From NCBI GenBank assembly GCA_019084025.1, contig JAHRBI010000002.1, positions 62,001 to 126,000 of the forward strand: a stretch of 64,000 nt of DNA. The letters run 5' to 3'. The notes under the pieces were generated by a model. It saw only the letters and a list, made by a program, of their open reading frames with translations. It did not search any database and was not told the DNA's origin. This document shows, one piece after another, positions 63,421-64,000 of the stretch (position 1 is its first letter; the number at the start of each line of letters is the position of its first letter). The translations under genes were made by a program, and so were the position numbers. This DNA comes from Burkholderiaceae bacterium DAT-1. GTDB lineage: Bacteria > Pseudomonadota > Gammaproteobacteria > Burkholderiales > Chitinimonadaceae.

Positions 63421-64000
63421 TCACTTTCCTTTAAGGCGCGTGCGGCGACTGCTGCTTTGCCATAGACCCGTCGCCACCAGAATCGACATGACAATGCCAA
63501 TCGGTAGCAATGGAATCGGATGGCTGGCGCTGCCCAGTTGGTAGTAGGTCACCGCAATCAGCCAGGCCAGACTCAGTGTCCAGATGGCGCTGAACACGGT
63601 CCATTTCAAGCCGATTTCCTTGCGCATGGCAGATAGCACCGCCACACAAGGGGTATACAGCAGCACAAACAGCATATAGGCATAGGCTGCGCGCAGATTA
63701 CCGAAGCGCGCATGAATGGCATCCATGCCGCGAGAGGCGGTTTCCTGGCTATGCGCGGCTTTTTCCTGAGCGTCGCCCATATTGATTGGATCTGTGAGGC
63801 GGGTAGCCAGCTTGCCCATGTTTTCAGGAATCGTAGAGAGTGCGTTCAGCAGACGGTCTGTGACCGTGCCCGCTTCTTCTGCTTCAACCTCGCCACCGGC
63901 AAGACGCTGATAGCTGGCCACGAGCGTACCTGCTACGACTTCCTTGGCCAGCACCCCTGTCACAACACCCACGGTGGCAGGCCAGTTGTCCGGATTGATC
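63421..64000 (-). CDS. feoB: Ferrous iron transporter FeoB, C-terminal part (partial)
   Basis: The last 192 or so residues of FeoB; the start lies beyond the right edge. The block WPATVGVVTGVLAKEVVAGTL is the second Gate-domain signature of FeoB, and several membrane helices follow (YAYMLFVLLYTPCVAVLSAMR is typical, with the conserved Cys). FeoB imports Fe2+ across the inner membrane using an N-terminal GTPase, not visible here. It is directly followed by feoC. Confidence 0.93.
   Translation of the reverse strand, partial: INPDNWPATVGVVTGVLAKEVVAGTLVASYQRLAGGEVEAEEAGTVTDRLLNALSTIPENMGKLATRLTDPINMGDAQEKAAHSQETASRGMDAIHARFGNLRAAYAYMLFVLLYTPCVAVLSAMRKEIGLKWTVFSAIWTLSLAWLIAVTYYQLGSASHPIPLLPIGIVMSILVATGLWQSSSRRTRLKGK

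Overview
The window looks like a chromosomal segment of a Gram-negative betaproteobacterium, possibly of the Neisseriales (Chitinibacteraceae/Chromobacteriaceae-like). That placement is inference from gene content and order: the polA / LOG / DUF2782 / APH-type thrB neighbourhood, a deoxynucleoside kinase ahead of panBCD, GTP-type PEP carboxykinase, oxygen-dependent hemF, FabI, BtuB and ClpB. Coding density is high. I see no rRNA, tRNA, CRISPR array, insertion sequence or prophage. polA is cut by the left edge and feoB by the right edge.

Layout. 1-4150: polA (partial), LOG-family phosphoribohydrolase, DUF2782 protein, thrB, a GGDEF enzyme. 4167-10272: penicillin-acylase family enzyme and a very large TPR-GAF-PAS-GGDEF-EAL protein. 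10351-11524: periplasmic glutathione-peroxidase-like protein and an AT-rich orphan. 11537-17131: IclR regulator divergent from a glutaryl-CoA module (gcdH, periplasmic binding protein, CoA-transferase, glutamine-synthetase-like enzyme). 17246-21205: secreted NlpC/P60-like protein, then deoxynucleoside kinase-panB-panC-panD. 21269-28818: SpmAB-like membrane protein, hemF, a lipoprotein, cysK, cca, pckG. 28927-33995: small LuxR-type regulator, ferredoxin, uppP, MocR-type regulator, class II amidotransferase, fabI. 34102-37055: di-heme peroxidase and acid-phosphatase-type phosphoesterase.

37222-45801 is the first highlight: a surface-protein locus resembling the putative Acinetobacter 'Fil' pilus system. 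Five exported proteins share a short L-D-D...L-S-x-V-x-G-Q-x-G motif. They are encoded with a membrane-anchored C39-type cysteine peptidase, two outer-membrane beta-barrel proteins (one FadL-like) and a DUF2059 protein. One of the five carries a cytoplasmic MshEN-like (c-di-GMP-binding type) domain before its export signal. A 695-bp gap ahead of the main subunit gene can fold into a chain of hairpins.

46003-54645: wax-ester/DGAT acyltransferase, WbuC-type cupin, btuB under a cobalamin riboswitch, a secreted trypsin-like protein, clpB. 54869-61836 is the second highlight: two LytS/LytR-type systems around a secreted orphan. The second system has two overlapping paralogous sensor-kinase genes. 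One keeps the phospho-acceptor His but has lost its ATP-binding motifs; the other keeps the ATP-binding motifs but has Asp in place of the His. They look like a complementary split kinase. 61840-64000: di-heme cytochrome c, hemerythrin, feoC and feoB (partial).

How it works together: two c-di-GMP enzymes plus the MshEN fusion suggest second-messenger control of surface display, and the LytSR systems add envelope sensing. The rest is housekeeping metabolism: pantothenate, haem, cysteine, fatty acids, gluconeogenesis and glutarate catabolism.
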